Positions 32,374 to 40,796 are shown, counted from the stretch's first letter. The stretch is DNA of 64,000 nt from an uncultured Victivallis sp. (GCF_944391105.1 NZ_CALXSK010000009.1:1-64000), one strand, 5' to 3'. The notes: generated by a model from the letters alone, not told the origin. A program made the numbers and translations.

Positions 32374-34884
32374 TCACTTTTTTTCCGGATTCCAGGCGAT
32401 GCCGATCATGTATTCGGAAGCGGTTTCGTCGAATTGCAGCTGGACGTTGAGTTTGCCCGATTCCGGAGGCACGCCCGAGGAAAGGGACGAATTCTGAATG
32501 TTGTCGAACCTTCTCCCATGCGAAGAGCCGAATTTATGCCAGCCGCTCCTCGCGCCGAGACAGACGTAACTCGACTGGAACGAATGGCTGGAGAGTTCCT
32601 GCCGCGAAATTCCACTTGAGCTCATTCCGGCCACTTCCGCCTTCAGGTTCCCATCCGGCATCTCGGTCAGGCCCGCCGCGATCCGCAGCAGCGGTTTGCC
32701 CGGAATTTCGATCTCAAGCAGCAGCCGGGAGGGAAGCAGGGGCGTGCGGCGGATACGGTGTTTCGCTGCGACGATGCCGTTCTCCCCGGGGGGCGTGGGC
32801 AGCTTGATCCGTTCCCGGATCGGTGCGAGCCGTTCGAGCAGAAACGCCTGTTTCTCCGGCATTTTCTCGGTGCTGTCGAGCAGAGTTCCGACTTCGCTGA
32901 GAAAATCAGGGGCGGCGAAATCATCGAGAACCTCTTCCGCGAGGGAGCGGAAGAATCGTTCGGCTTCCGGCTCAAGCGGCTCATCGATCCCCAGGAAGTA
33001 CTGCCAGATGATGAGCTTTTCCGCCCGGTCGGGCGGGGTGTCGCGCAGTACCTTTGTGAAGATTTCGCGCCGTTCGGCGGCGGGGAGGTATCGCAACCCG
33101 CCCATCAGTGCGAAAGCGCGCGGGTCGGCGGCGGCGAACTTTCTCAGAAATTCGAGATCGGCTTCCGCTTCTGAATGTTTCCACCGGAAGTAAAGCAGTT
33201 CCCCGTAAGGCAGACGGCAGTTGAGTTCCTCGAACATCTGCTGCCTTTCCGGGAAACGGAGCGTCAAGGTGACGGACGGGGCATTTTTCTCGAATCGGAC
33301 GATGCCGCCGAAGCCGTTGCCGGAATCGCGGCGGAATCCCTGCGACTCGAGAGCGCGGACAAGTTTCTGCCGTTCTTCCGGAGTGCGTGGCGGATCGAAC
33401 CGGTAGAGCGCGACGGTGTTGATGTATTTCCCGCGCCCGGTGTAGAGCGGTGCGGCTCCCGGAAAGGCGGAGAGGTCGAGGTCGAGAAGGAGCGGGGTCG
33501 TCTCGTCCACCGGAATTTCCGGAAGTCTCGCAACGGGCTTGTTGCGCCGCTTTTCCAGAATTCCGTTCCACTGTTTCGCCGCGAGGGCGGCGATGCGTTC
33601 GAGCGATTTCCGCTTCCCCTCCGGATTGGTGGTTGCGGCGAGGAAAGTCCCGGAGAAGTTAAGTGGGTTTTCCGTGAGGGAGATCCCTTTCCATAAAAAG
33701 GAGACGGAGTGAATTCCCATTGCGGTTTCGATCCGGAAACAGCGGAACAGTTTCATCTTCCCGGTGAACGACTCAAAGAGATCGTTCGCCGCTGCCGCTT
33801 CCGGGCAGAGGTTGCGGATCAGGATTTTCCGGAAGCCGCGAACGGGTTCGGGCGGCAGATACTCCACGCGGGTGACGACCACCGGCAGCTTTTGCAGCAG
33901 ATTGTCGACGGGAACCGGCTCTCCGAAACGCCGGATTTCGCACAGCGGGCCGGAATTCGCTTGGAACGCTTCGGCCAGCAGTTCGCACAGTTCGGCGGTT
34001 TCCCCGTCCGGAGAGCCCGGAATCAGGATCATGTTTTCGACTTCGATATGGAGCGGGCCGTGGTCGTTGCTTCTGAAATTCACCATTGTCGCGGAGTTTT
34101 CGTACACGTGGCTCGACTGCGCCGAAAAGAGCGTGAGCCCGGCCGCCAGCGCGGCGGCCGCGAGGAGTCCGACGGCGATTTTTCCGCCGCGCCCGGTTTC
34201 GCCGCCTTCTGCGGAGATTTTTCTGCGTGCGTCGCGACGGAAGAGCAGCACGTACAAGGTATACACTCCGCAGCCTGCCGTCAGCGCCCAGTAGAATGAA
34301 GAGTCAAACGGGGAAAGCATCGCCCGGATCAGCAGAAAATTGATCATCCAGCTGAAAATCAGAAAGTTGCGGGCTTTGATGCTGCCGTGCAGAATCCGGA
34401 CGGCTGCGATGTATTCGCAGATCGCCAGAACCAGCACCAGCGCAGTTCCCGCAAGCAGAAGAGGCAGATGTTCCCCGTTGAACTCATAATTCCCGCCGTC
34501 TTTCCGGGTTCCCGCATAAAGCCGGATTGCCGCGAAGGTCGCCGCCACTCCCGCGAGCATCACGATTTTCATGACGCTGTAAATGCGGCCGAAGGCGGAG
34601 ACCAGCTTCAGCGGCAGATCCGGCAGCGGTGAACGTTCGCGCACTTCCGGCAGGGCATCACACTCTGCGAGCAATTTTTCCGCAGCCCCGGAGTCAATTG
34701 CGCCGTTTTCGACAAGGCGGCGAATCTGCTCCGTCTCGGGGGAGGGGACGAGTGCAAGTCTGCGCCGGTAACGATCGCGCCGGATCAGGATCACGGTACA
34801 CGCAGCAGACGCCGCAACGATTGCGACCGGGAGCCAGACCGTCAGCAGATTCCAGCGCAACGCGGTCAGAATGAGTTCAGCCAT
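32374..34884 (-). CDS. Large membrane protein of unknown function, partner of DUF2089 regulator
   Basis: This 836-residue protein has an N-terminal transmembrane helix (LPVAIVAASAACTVILI), then a cytoplasmic segment RRLVENGAIDSGAAEKLLAE that resembles a SHOCT-type motif. Several further helices run to about residue 255, followed by a soluble region of about 570 residues with no recognised domain, ending in a beta-rich segment. It lies 21 bases downstream of the DUF2089 regulator gene, so the two form an operon. DUF2089 regulators commonly control an adjacent membrane protein, probably in an envelope response; that role is inferred here. Confidence 0.6.
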   Translation of the reverse strand: MAELILTALRWNLLTVWLPVAIVAASAACTVILIRRDRYRRRLALVPSPETEQIRRLVENGAIDSGAAEKLLAECDALPEVRERSPLPDLPLKLVSAFGRIYSVMKIVMLAGVAATFAAIRLYAGTRKDGGNYEFNGEHLPLLLAGTALVLVLAICEYIAAVRILHGSIKARNFLIFSWMINFLLIRAMLSPFDSSFYWALTAGCGVYTLYVLLFRRDARRKISAEGGETGRGGKIAVGLLAAAALAAGLTLFSAQSSHVYENSATMVNFRSNDHGPLHIEVENMILIPGSPDGETAELCELLAEAFQANSGPLCEIRRFGEPVPVDNLLQKLPVVVTRVEYLPPEPVRGFRKILIRNLCPEAAAANDLFESFTGKMKLFRCFRIETAMGIHSVSFLWKGISLTENPLNFSGTFLAATTNPEGKRKSLERIAALAAKQWNGILEKRRNKPVARLPEIPVDETTPLLLDLDLSAFPGAAPLYTGRGKYINTVALYRFDPPRTPEERQKLVRALESQGFRRDSGNGFGGIVRFEKNAPSVTLTLRFPERQQMFEELNCRLPYGELLYFRWKHSEAEADLEFLRKFAAADPRAFALMGGLRYLPAAERREIFTKVLRDTPPDRAEKLIIWQYFLGIDEPLEPEAERFFRSLAEEVLDDFAAPDFLSEVGTLLDSTEKMPEKQAFLLERLAPIRERIKLPTPPGENGIVAAKHRIRRTPLLPSRLLLEIEIPGKPLLRIAAGLTEMPDGNLKAEVAGMSSSGISRQELSSHSFQSSYVCLGARSGWHKFGSSHGRRFDNIQNSSLSSGVPPESGKLNVQLQFDETASEYMIGIAWNPEKK

Positions 34885-34905
34885 GTGATTGTCTCCTGAT
34901 AATTT

Positions 34906-35271
34906 TCAGATGAAGGCAAGCTGTTCGGCGGCCTGTTCCGCACTGATTTCGCCGCGTTCGACCCTGGCGATGATCTGCATGCGCGCGTCGCGGCGGTCTC
35001 GATCGAGTTCCTGAAGGCTCGCGATGACCCGGTCCAGCCGCGCCCGGACAGTCGGATAGGAGAGGTGCAGAATCTTCCCTACCTCCTTGAGCGAACCGGC
35101 TGACAGAACGAAGAGTTCGATGAATTCCCGTTCTTCCGCGTTCAGTCGTGCGAGCCGGGGCAGTTCGATCTTCCCCTCAAGCGCCACGCCGCAGTTCCGG
35201 CAGCAGAGTTTTTCGACGGTGAGCTCTCCGCCGCAGTTCTGACAGATATGCGAAAAGTGATCCCGTGCCAT
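34906..35271 (-). CDS. DUF2089 family zinc-ribbon/HTH regulator
   Basis: This 121-residue protein has an N-terminal zinc ribbon with Cys10, Cys13, Cys24 and Cys27, then a helix-turn-helix resembling sigma-70 region 4 (LNAEEREFIELFVLSAGSLKEVGKILHLSYPTVRARLDRVI, about residues 42-85). The tail RVERGEISAEQAAEQL has the SHOCT-like pattern also seen in its membrane neighbour. It is likely a transcription factor for its own operon. It has a good promoter of its own at 35294-35321, beneath AT-rich direct repeats. Confidence 0.82.
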   Translation of the reverse strand: MARDHFSHICQNCGGELTVEKLCCRNCGVALEGKIELPRLARLNAEEREFIELFVLSAGSLKEVGKILHLSYPTVRARLDRVIASLQELDRDRRDARMQIIARVERGEISAEQAAEQLAFI

Positions 35272-35293
35272 TTTTCACCCCTTTCCGGAATTA

Positions 35294-35321
35294 ATGATAC
35301 CACATTTTTCAATAAAATCAA
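35294..35321 (-). promoter_or_regulatory. Promoter of DUF2089-membrane protein operon
   Basis: On the minus strand: TTGATT (35316-35321), a 16-bp spacer, TATCAT (35294-35299), about 20 bases before the ATG. Confidence 0.55.
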
Positions 35322-35322
35322 G

Positions 35323-35352
35323 ATTGAAATAAATAAAATTGAAATAAAAATA
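35323..35352. repeat. AT-rich direct repeats upstream of DUF2089 promoter
   Basis: ATTGAAAT occurs at 35323-35330 and 35338-35345, spaced 15 bp, each followed by an A/T tract; an inverted TTCAAT lies at 35308-35313 inside the promoter spacer. They could be operator half-sites or a curved UP-like element. Confidence 0.35.
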
Positions 35353-35388
35353 AATTTTATTTATATTTCGGCCGGTGAAACAGAGAGG

Positions 35389-35430
35389 AAAAAAGACACC
35401 GCCCGGATCATCTTGCGACGACCCGGGCGG
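35389..35430 (-). terminator. GNRA-capped terminator upstream of DUF2089 gene
   Basis: On the minus strand a 14-bp stem (two G-T wobbles) has a GCAA tetraloop (35413-35416) and is followed by TGTC and six T residues at 35389-35394. It separates the upstream transcript from the DUF2089 promoter. Confidence 0.8.
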
Positions 35431-35437
35431 GCTTCAT
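35408..35437 (-). CDS. Possible 9-codon leader peptide MKPARVVAR
   Basis: On the minus strand ATG at 35437 follows a GGAGGAGG ribosome site (35443-35450) by six bases; the frame is MKPARVVAR and stops inside the terminator hairpin. A ribosome here would cover the 5' arm of the terminator stem, which is how translational attenuators work. The peptide is very short and could be chance. Confidence 0.2.
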   Translation of the reverse strand: MKPARVVAR

Positions 35438-35527
35438 AATTGCCTCCTCCAGGCAACTCCGAGCACTTTCCCTCGTGATGGAAATAAAATCCTCTGGAAA
35501 ATTGCATCTGAATGGTGCTTTGTTTCA

Positions 35528-35556
35528 AAAATAACGCTTCTTTTTGATAAAGTCAA
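35528..35556 (-). promoter_or_regulatory. Promoter of candidate structured RNA
   Basis: On the minus strand: TTGACT (35551-35556), a 17-bp spacer, TATTTT (35528-35533). It lies downstream of the terminator that ends the nuclease gene, so it drives an independent unit. Confidence 0.55.
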
Positions 35557-35609
35557 GTGATTACTGATATTTTGTTTGCTTTTTTTAAAAAAATACTTTT
35601 TTTGTTCAG

Positions 35610-35637
35610 AAAAAGCGTACCGCCAAGCCGGAGGTAC
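35610..35637 (-). terminator. Terminator of HsdR-N-like nuclease gene
   Basis: On the minus strand GTACC (35633-35637) pairs with GGTAC (35617-35621), with two further inner pairs across a mismatch, followed by GC and five T residues. Confidence 0.55.
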
Positions 35638-35681
35638 GACAGCAATGATGGCTGATGAAGAAAAAAACCGGGAGATTCAGA

Positions 35682-36764
35682 TCATGCTTCGTGCTTCAGC
35701 TGCATGTATCCGAAAACCGTGTTTTTCAGTCGATCTGCGAACTGGTACAGTTCGGCCGTGGTCTGGATCGCGATTTTTTCCTCCGCGTTTCCATCGAACA
35801 AGCCGATGGACTTGCGTTCCGGATTGTTGAAATAAAGGCGGCAGATCGGTTTGCGGTTGTTGTTCTGGTAGAGAATGGCGCAGTAACTCTTGGCGTCCCG
35901 CATGGCAACGTCCTCCACCGGAATGGTCTGGCAGAGAATGGCCCGGATAATATTGTGTGCATCGACCTCATCCTGCGTTGTCGTGATTCCGCCGGAGCTT
36001 TCCTCGGCGGGAGGCGCCGCGGCGGCGGCGATTTCCTCGGATTTGGCCTCCGTAGTGTTCAGCGCGTTGTTCAGATGGGATTTGACTTGGTCGTTGATGA
36101 TCGTGTCGATGGCCGACTTGACCAGCGGTGTGATTTTCTCCCGGACCTTCTCCGTGAAGGAGCTGCCGCCGCAATCCATTTTCCGGAACACCATGCGGAC
36201 GAACTCCTCGGAGGGATTGGCCAGTTCCTCCTTGAGCACGTTGCGTATCGAGGTTGCGCATTTCAGCACATCGGCGCGGTTCCGGATGCTCGCTTCGTCG
36301 AAGTTGCTTTTCGAGAATTTGACGAGTTCGCCGAAGTCGATTTTGTCGAGTTCCCGGAGGTTGATTTCGAGGAAGGGTCTGGTATCCATCTTATTCGCTT
36401 CGTCGAGGTCGGTGAAGAATTTGTAGACGATGCCGTTGGTCAACACTCCGAAGCGGGCGCGGGTCGCATGAAAATACCGGAACAGCTGGCTCTCATTGTC
36501 GACACAGAGTTCACAGTGGCAGGATTTGCATTCGATCAGGATCGCCGGCTCTCCATCATGAAAAATCGCATAGTCGACCTTTTCTCCTTTTTTGATACCG
36601 AGGTCGGCGGTGAATTCCGGGATGACCTCTTCCGGATCGAAAATGTCATATCCGAGAAGCTGGATGAAGGGCATCACGAACGCATTTTTGGTCGCTTCTT
36701 CCGTTTCGATTCGATCGAACGTCTTCTCGATGCGTTCCGCAATTTTCTTGAGCGCGTCTTTCAT
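35682..36764 (-). CDS. Solitary type I restriction HsdR N-terminal-like nuclease
   Basis: This 360-residue protein has a PD-(D/E)XK-type core near residues 50-85: KVDYAIFHDGEPAILIECKS supplies the Asp and the E-x-K pair, as in the N-terminal endonuclease domain of type I R subunits. A coiled or flexible region with AAAAAPPAEESSGG near 240-255 precedes a C-terminal domain (VEDVAMRDAKSYCAILYQ). No helicase domain, HsdM or HsdS is nearby, so this is a stand-alone member whose role, in defence or otherwise, is open. The ATG at 36764 follows GGAAAGGAAA, and a near-consensus promoter lies 37 bases upstream of it. Confidence 0.75.
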   Translation of the reverse strand: MKDALKKIAERIEKTFDRIETEEATKNAFVMPFIQLLGYDIFDPEEVIPEFTADLGIKKGEKVDYAIFHDGEPAILIECKSCHCELCVDNESQLFRYFHATRARFGVLTNGIVYKFFTDLDEANKMDTRPFLEINLRELDKIDFGELVKFSKSNFDEASIRNRADVLKCATSIRNVLKEELANPSEEFVRMVFRKMDCGGSSFTEKVREKITPLVKSAIDTIINDQVKSHLNNALNTTEAKSEEIAAAAAPPAEESSGGITTTQDEVDAHNIIRAILCQTIPVEDVAMRDAKSYCAILYQNNNRKPICRLYFNNPERKSIGLFDGNAEEKIAIQTTAELYQFADRLKNTVFGYMQLKHEA

Positions 36765-36807
36765 GGCAATTTTCCTTTCCCCCGACAAGGTGATTTCCAT
36801 ATGCAGA

Positions 36808-36836
36808 ATTATAGCAGTATTTTCCGTAGAAGTCAA
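36808..36836 (-). promoter_or_regulatory. Strong promoter of HsdR-N-like nuclease
   Basis: On the minus strand: TTGACT (36831-36836), a 17-bp spacer, TATAAT (36808-36813), the best sigma-70 match seen in the window. The interval 36837-37000 shows no gene. Confidence 0.75.
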
Positions 36837-37000
36837 GCAATGAATGCTTAATTTCCCGTTTTTCTTCTTCGCCGGGGTGTGGCGAGGAAAACGTTCTTTA
36901 GTGAGTGGGGATTGAAAACCTCTTGGTAAAATGTTATCAGGTAAACCAGATGTGAATTTCTGCAATTCCAAGCGAAGGCGGGCGATTTCGGTTTGCGAAC

Positions 37001-37028
37001 TTGCAATTGACCGGCGATGGATTATATT
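37001..37028 (+). promoter_or_regulatory. Promoter of exported unknown protein gene
   Basis: TTGCAA (37001-37006), a 16-bp spacer, TATATT (37023-37028), followed by a GGAGAGAG ribosome site and ATG at 37078. Confidence 0.5.
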
Positions 37029-37077
37029 ATCCCAGAGGTTTTTCCATAAAAATTGCCCTATCGGAGAGAGATGTGCA

Positions 37078-37833
37078 ATGAAAACCTTTCTGCTTTTTCT
37101 CGCCTTGATGGCGGGCTTGTTCTGCATGGCGGCGGACGGTGATATTCTCAGTCTGTCGGAGTTTCTGGTGCAAATCGGCCGCAACAGAACCTTCGTTTAT
37201 CCGGTGAATACGAGGCCGCTGACGATTCCCGCTTATTCCATCGTTTCCATTAAACAAAAAAAAGATCCAGCCCGGACAAAACCGGTGGGCGAAATTCCCG
37301 CGTATGCGGTCGATCATTTCTTCCAATGGATCAACATTATCGTAAAAAAACAAGTCATCAATGAAAATTTGAGAACGGAAATCATCGCGTTGCCGGATGT
37401 CTTTTTGTTCGAGAACAGAATGCCGGACGGGGGGCACGTGTTTTCGTGGATATCCGATATTCTGCTTGTTCGCAACAATACTCTGCCGGAATCCTGGTCG
37501 TGGGACACCGGTTCCTCGTTTGTTTTCTGTCTGACCGGGATAGAGAACGACTTTGCTGATGAAAAGCGGATTCGGGAACACATCACGACGACTCTTTCCC
37601 GATACACGAACTTCTTTCAGGAAGATTGGATGCCGCATTATACGTTCGACGCAGAACAGAAGAATGGAATCTGGCAGGGAAAATGCGAGCTCTCGCAGCA
37701 GGAATCTCCTTTCTGGATGAGGAGCGTTGAATTTATTGCGGGACGTGACTTCACCTGTTTGTTTTTTGCCGAGCTGCACGAGGAAAGGTGTTTTCTCCGG
37801 CGAAACCGGCCGGGGGATGACGACCGGTTCTGA
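37078..37833 (+). CDS. Exported protein of unknown function
   Basis: This 251-residue protein begins with a signal peptide (FLLFLALMAGLFCMAADG). The mature part is mixed alpha/beta with aromatic-rich strands (SWSWDTGSSFVFCLTGIENDF) and a Cys pair near the end. I recognise no family. It is less GC-rich in its first half than its neighbours. It appears to be a single-gene unit from its own promoter and converges on the ADP-ribosylglycohydrolase-like gene. Confidence 0.65.
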   Translation: MKTFLLFLALMAGLFCMAADGDILSLSEFLVQIGRNRTFVYPVNTRPLTIPAYSIVSIKQKKDPARTKPVGEIPAYAVDHFFQWINIIVKKQVINENLRTEIIALPDVFLFENRMPDGGHVFSWISDILLVRNNTLPESWSWDTGSSFVFCLTGIENDFADEKRIREHITTTLSRYTNFFQEDWMPHYTFDAEQKNGIWQGKCELSQQESPFWMRSVEFIAGRDFTCLFFAELHEERCFLRRNRPGDDDRF

Positions 37834-37848
37834 TTCCACGCTCTACGG

Positions 37849-37884
37849 AAAAACGCCGCTCCGTTCAGGCGAACGGCGCGGCGT
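37849..37884 (-). terminator. Terminator of ADP-ribosylglycohydrolase-like gene
   Basis: On the minus strand CGCCGC-x-CCGTT/AACGG-x-GCGGCG form an 11-bp stem with one mismatch and a six-base loop, followed by five T residues. Confidence 0.7.
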
Positions 37885-37907
37885 CGGGAACATGGGATGG
37901 ATGGCTT

Positions 37908-39317
37908 TTACAGCATCGCGTCCGGAACCCATTGCAGCGTGTCACCGTAAGCGACGCCGACCACCCAGTTCGGGCGCGTACCCGGCGCAACGCGCTGAAT
38001 CGTGGCGCGGAGCGTGTGCTCCCCGGCGGCGAAATCCATCGTCACTTCCTGATTCCACGGTGCGCGGTGGAACGAGGGCGCCATGTCGCCCGGCGCGCGC
38101 CGGAACGCGAGGACTCCGTCGATTTCGACGATCACCTGCGACTTCGTGTTGAACATCACGACATAGCGGCCGGGCTGATCGATTTTGAAACGGAAATCCA
38201 GCACAAGTTCGTGTTTTTCCGGCAGCTCCTCCGGCCATTCGGCGAAGGTTCCGTCGAACACAACCTCCTGCTCCGGCTCGGCCTGACTGCGCGGCGGACG
38301 CACCACCGCGCGCGCATGAACCGGGCGCGGTTTGAAACTTGTCGCCGGGCACGGTTCGAGCACAATGCGTTTGCTCATCTCGCAGATCAGATCCGAAAAT
38401 GCGTCGATGGTCGGCGGCGGCGTGATCCCCCGGATTCCCGGACTCAGCACCATGCTCCGGCCGATCGGTGCGAGCCACTTTTCCGGAATTCCATCGGGGT
38501 TCATGATTCCGAGAATCGCGCCGACGGTTGCACCCGTGCAGTCGGTGTCCTCGCCGAAATTCACCGCGTCGCAGATCGACTTGCTGAAATCGCCTTTCCC
38601 AAGCAGCAGACCCGCGACCATGATCGGAAAATTCACCTTCACATCCGTGAAGTTGTCGCTTTTGTATTTTGTCATGATCTCCCGGAAGAGGTAATCGAAT
38701 TCGGGTTTTTCGTCGAACCAGCGGATCGCGTCCTCGATGCCGATCCGGAGCTTCGAGTCCGCCGGAATCTGCGCCTTGCCGATCTCGATGATTTTGCGCA
38801 CGTCGTTCTCGACGAATGCGGCGGACTCCATCGCCGCCAGGAACACCTCCGCCCACATGCCGTCCCCGGCGTGGTCGACGCACGCATCCTCGTATGCGAG
38901 TTTCGCGGCGCGTTCCGGATCGCCCGGCGCGAGGCACGCCCAGATTTCCGAACGGATCGCGCACCCCATCCCGTCGACGAACCAGTTGTCGTAACTGCCC
39001 GAAAACGGCGGCTCGATTCCGTTCTTCAAATTGCGGATCGCCACCGCGTACTCATCCCACGGAAAGCCGACGTTCTTCAGCCACGCCTCCGCAAGCACGC
39101 GGCTGTTGACCACCGGCCGCGGATTCCCCGCGATCGTCATCGCCCAGACCACCTGAAGGTCGAGGTCGTCGTTCGGAACCATCGTCTGCGGAACCGGATC
39201 GTAAAACTCCAGATGGTGCGGCCCGTCCCATCCTTCCACCGGCGCCCCCAGGGTTCCGCCGACCGCCTTGCCGAGCCAGCAGCCCAGCACCTTCTTCCTG
39301 TAAAGCTGTTCGTCCAT
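37908..39317 (-). CDS. ADP-ribosylglycohydrolase family protein with C-terminal beta domain
   Basis: This 469-residue protein has an N-terminal ADP-ribosylglycohydrolase fold: KVLGCWLGKAVGGTLGAPVEG at the start, PNDDLDLQ near residue 50 and GEDTDCTGATVGAILGI near 250, which supply the Asp cluster for two metal ions. Residues about 340-469 form a beta-sandwich resembling a PA14/CBM-like module (RFKIDQPGRYVVMFNT). The family removes ADP-ribose from proteins or acts on related N-glycosides; no signal peptide is visible. The domain pairing suggests a carbohydrate or nucleoside target, but that is inference. It lies downstream of murA on the same strand. Confidence 0.85.
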   Translation of the reverse strand: MDEQLYRKKVLGCWLGKAVGGTLGAPVEGWDGPHHLEFYDPVPQTMVPNDDLDLQVVWAMTIAGNPRPVVNSRVLAEAWLKNVGFPWDEYAVAIRNLKNGIEPPFSGSYDNWFVDGMGCAIRSEIWACLAPGDPERAAKLAYEDACVDHAGDGMWAEVFLAAMESAAFVENDVRKIIEIGKAQIPADSKLRIGIEDAIRWFDEKPEFDYLFREIMTKYKSDNFTDVKVNFPIMVAGLLLGKGDFSKSICDAVNFGEDTDCTGATVGAILGIMNPDGIPEKWLAPIGRSMVLSPGIRGITPPPTIDAFSDLICEMSKRIVLEPCPATSFKPRPVHARAVVRPPRSQAEPEQEVVFDGTFAEWPEELPEKHELVLDFRFKIDQPGRYVVMFNTKSQVIVEIDGVLAFRRAPGDMAPSFHRAPWNQEVTMDFAAGEHTLRATIQRVAPGTRPNWVVGVAYGDTLQWVPDAML

Positions 39318-39395
39318 ATCCGTTCTCCGTATTTTTGATGAAGAGAGATAACATGTTTACCTTACAGCGGAAATTCCGGTTTTGCAACTCCGGAA

Positions 39396-39421
39396 CCGGG
39401 AAAAAATGAAAATTTTCCCGG
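39396..39421 (-). terminator. Hairpin downstream of murA
   Basis: CCGGGAAAA (39396-39404) pairs perfectly with TTTTCCCGG (39413-39421), starting just past the murA stop. No T run follows the minus-strand stem beyond its own A/T arm, so termination is likely but not certain. Confidence 0.4.
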
Positions 39422-39425
39422 GGGA

Positions 39426-40706
39426 TCAGCCTTTCACTTCCCGGATCTTCGCTCCGAGGGCGGAGAGTTTTTCGACGAGGTTCTCATAGCCGCGATAGAT
39501 CACTTCCGCGGAGTTGATCGTGCTTTCTCCGCGTGCGCAGAGCGCGGCGATGACCATCGCCATTCCGGCGCGGATGTCCGGACTCGACATCGTGACTCCG
39601 TGCAGCTGCGCGCGGCCGGTGACGACCACGCGGTGCGGATCGCAGACGATCGCATTCGCCCCCATGCTGATGAGACGGTCCGCAAAGTAGATGCGGCTTT
39701 CGAACATCTTTTCGAAAAACATCACGCTGCCGCGACACTGCGTCGCCGCGACGATCGTGCAGCTCATCATGTCGGAGGGATACTGCGGCCACGGCCCGTC
39801 GGAGATCTGCGGAATGTGGCCGCCGAAATCGCATTCGATCTGCGGATCCTGCCCCCCCGGCAGGAAGATGTGATCCGGCCGGAGTTCCATCCGCAGCCCG
39901 AGCCGCTCAAAGACGCGTCGCAGCATCCAGTAGTGGCGCAGATGCGTTCCCTCGACTGTGATCTCCCCGCCGGTCGCCGCGCCGAGCGCGAGGAAACTGC
40001 CCGCTTCGATGTGGTCGCCGACGATCGTGTGGGTGCAGCCGTGAAGTTTTTCGACTCCGTCGATTTCGATGGTATTGCTGCCGGCGCCGCTGATCTTCGC
40101 TCCCATCGCGTTGAGCATTTCGGCCAGGTCGCGGACATGCGGTTCCCCCGCTGCGTTGTAGAGCGTGGTGCGTCCGCGCGCGGTCGCGGCGGCGATGAGA
40201 ATCTGTTCGGTCGCGGTGACGCTCGCTTCGTCGAGGAAGAGTTCCCGTCCTGCGAGTCCCTCCGGCGCGTCGAAGCGGTAGGTCGCGTCCCCGGTCATCG
40301 TTGCGCCGAGTTTGCACAGTCCGTAGAAGTGGCCGTCAAGACGGCGGCGGCCGATCACATCTCCGCCCGGCGGATGAAGTTCCGCCTGACCGCAGCGCGC
40401 CAGCAGCGGCGCGGCGAAAAGGATGCTCGTGCGGTTCCGGGAGCAGAGTTCACGAGAGATCTTCGTCGTGCGGATTTTCGGACAGCGGAAGACCAGCGTG
40501 TTGTTTTCAAACGTGAATTCCGCACCAAGTTCCCCGGCGATGTCGAGCATCGTCCGCACGTCGAGGATGTCCGGCACATTGTGCAGGGTCGTTTCCTGGT
40601 CGGTGAGCAGAAGCGCCGCGATCATCGGCAGCGCCGCGTTTTTGTTGCCGCTGATTTTCACCTTTCCGCCGATCGGGGCGGAGCCTTCGACTTTCAAGCT
40701 CTGCAT
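39426..40706 (-). CDS. murA: UDP-N-acetylglucosamine 1-carboxyvinyltransferase with Asp at the catalytic Cys position
   Basis: MurA transfers enolpyruvate to UDP-GlcNAc, the first committed step of peptidoglycan synthesis. The 426-residue protein has the KNAALPMIAALLLTD active-site Lys segment near residue 22 and the full EPSP-synthase-like double fold. In the flexible loop HPPGGDVIGRR, residue 116 is Asp where most bacteria have Cys; the codon is GAT at 40359-40361. This Asp is known in Chlamydia, Borrelia and mycobacteria and gives fosfomycin resistance while keeping activity. The gene is divergent from the MarR regulator. Confidence 0.93.
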   Translation of the reverse strand: MQSLKVEGSAPIGGKVKISGNKNAALPMIAALLLTDQETTLHNVPDILDVRTMLDIAGELGAEFTFENNTLVFRCPKIRTTKISRELCSRNRTSILFAAPLLARCGQAELHPPGGDVIGRRRLDGHFYGLCKLGATMTGDATYRFDAPEGLAGRELFLDEASVTATEQILIAAATARGRTTLYNAAGEPHVRDLAEMLNAMGAKISGAGSNTIEIDGVEKLHGCTHTIVGDHIEAGSFLALGAATGGEITVEGTHLRHYWMLRRVFERLGLRMELRPDHIFLPGGQDPQIECDFGGHIPQISDGPWPQYPSDMMSCTIVAATQCRGSVMFFEKMFESRIYFADRLISMGANAIVCDPHRVVVTGRAQLHGVTMSSPDIRAGMAMVIAALCARGESTINSAEVIYRGYENLVEKLSALGAKIREVKG

Positions 40707-40796
40707 AGATTTCTGTTCCCCCTGAAGTTCATGAGGAAGTATAACGCCGGAAACGGCGATTTCAAGCCCGGTGGAATAATTTTTTTCATATGGAAC

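Larger units (their letters stand above)
35389..35521 (-). ncRNA. Candidate structured RNA with own promoter and terminator
   Basis: A transcript from the promoter at 35528-35556 would start near 35521 and run about 130 bases to a strong terminator at 35389-35430. In order it shows a closing pair AGCAC/GTGCT (35515-35519 with 35462-35466), a small hairpin TTGCCT/AGGCAA (35440-35456) holding a GGAGGAGG sequence, and the 14-bp terminator hairpin. I recognise no Rfam family (not SRP, 6S, tmRNA, RNase P or a known riboswitch). It could be an sRNA or a leader attenuator for the DUF2089 operon 114 bases downstream. Confidence 0.45.
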
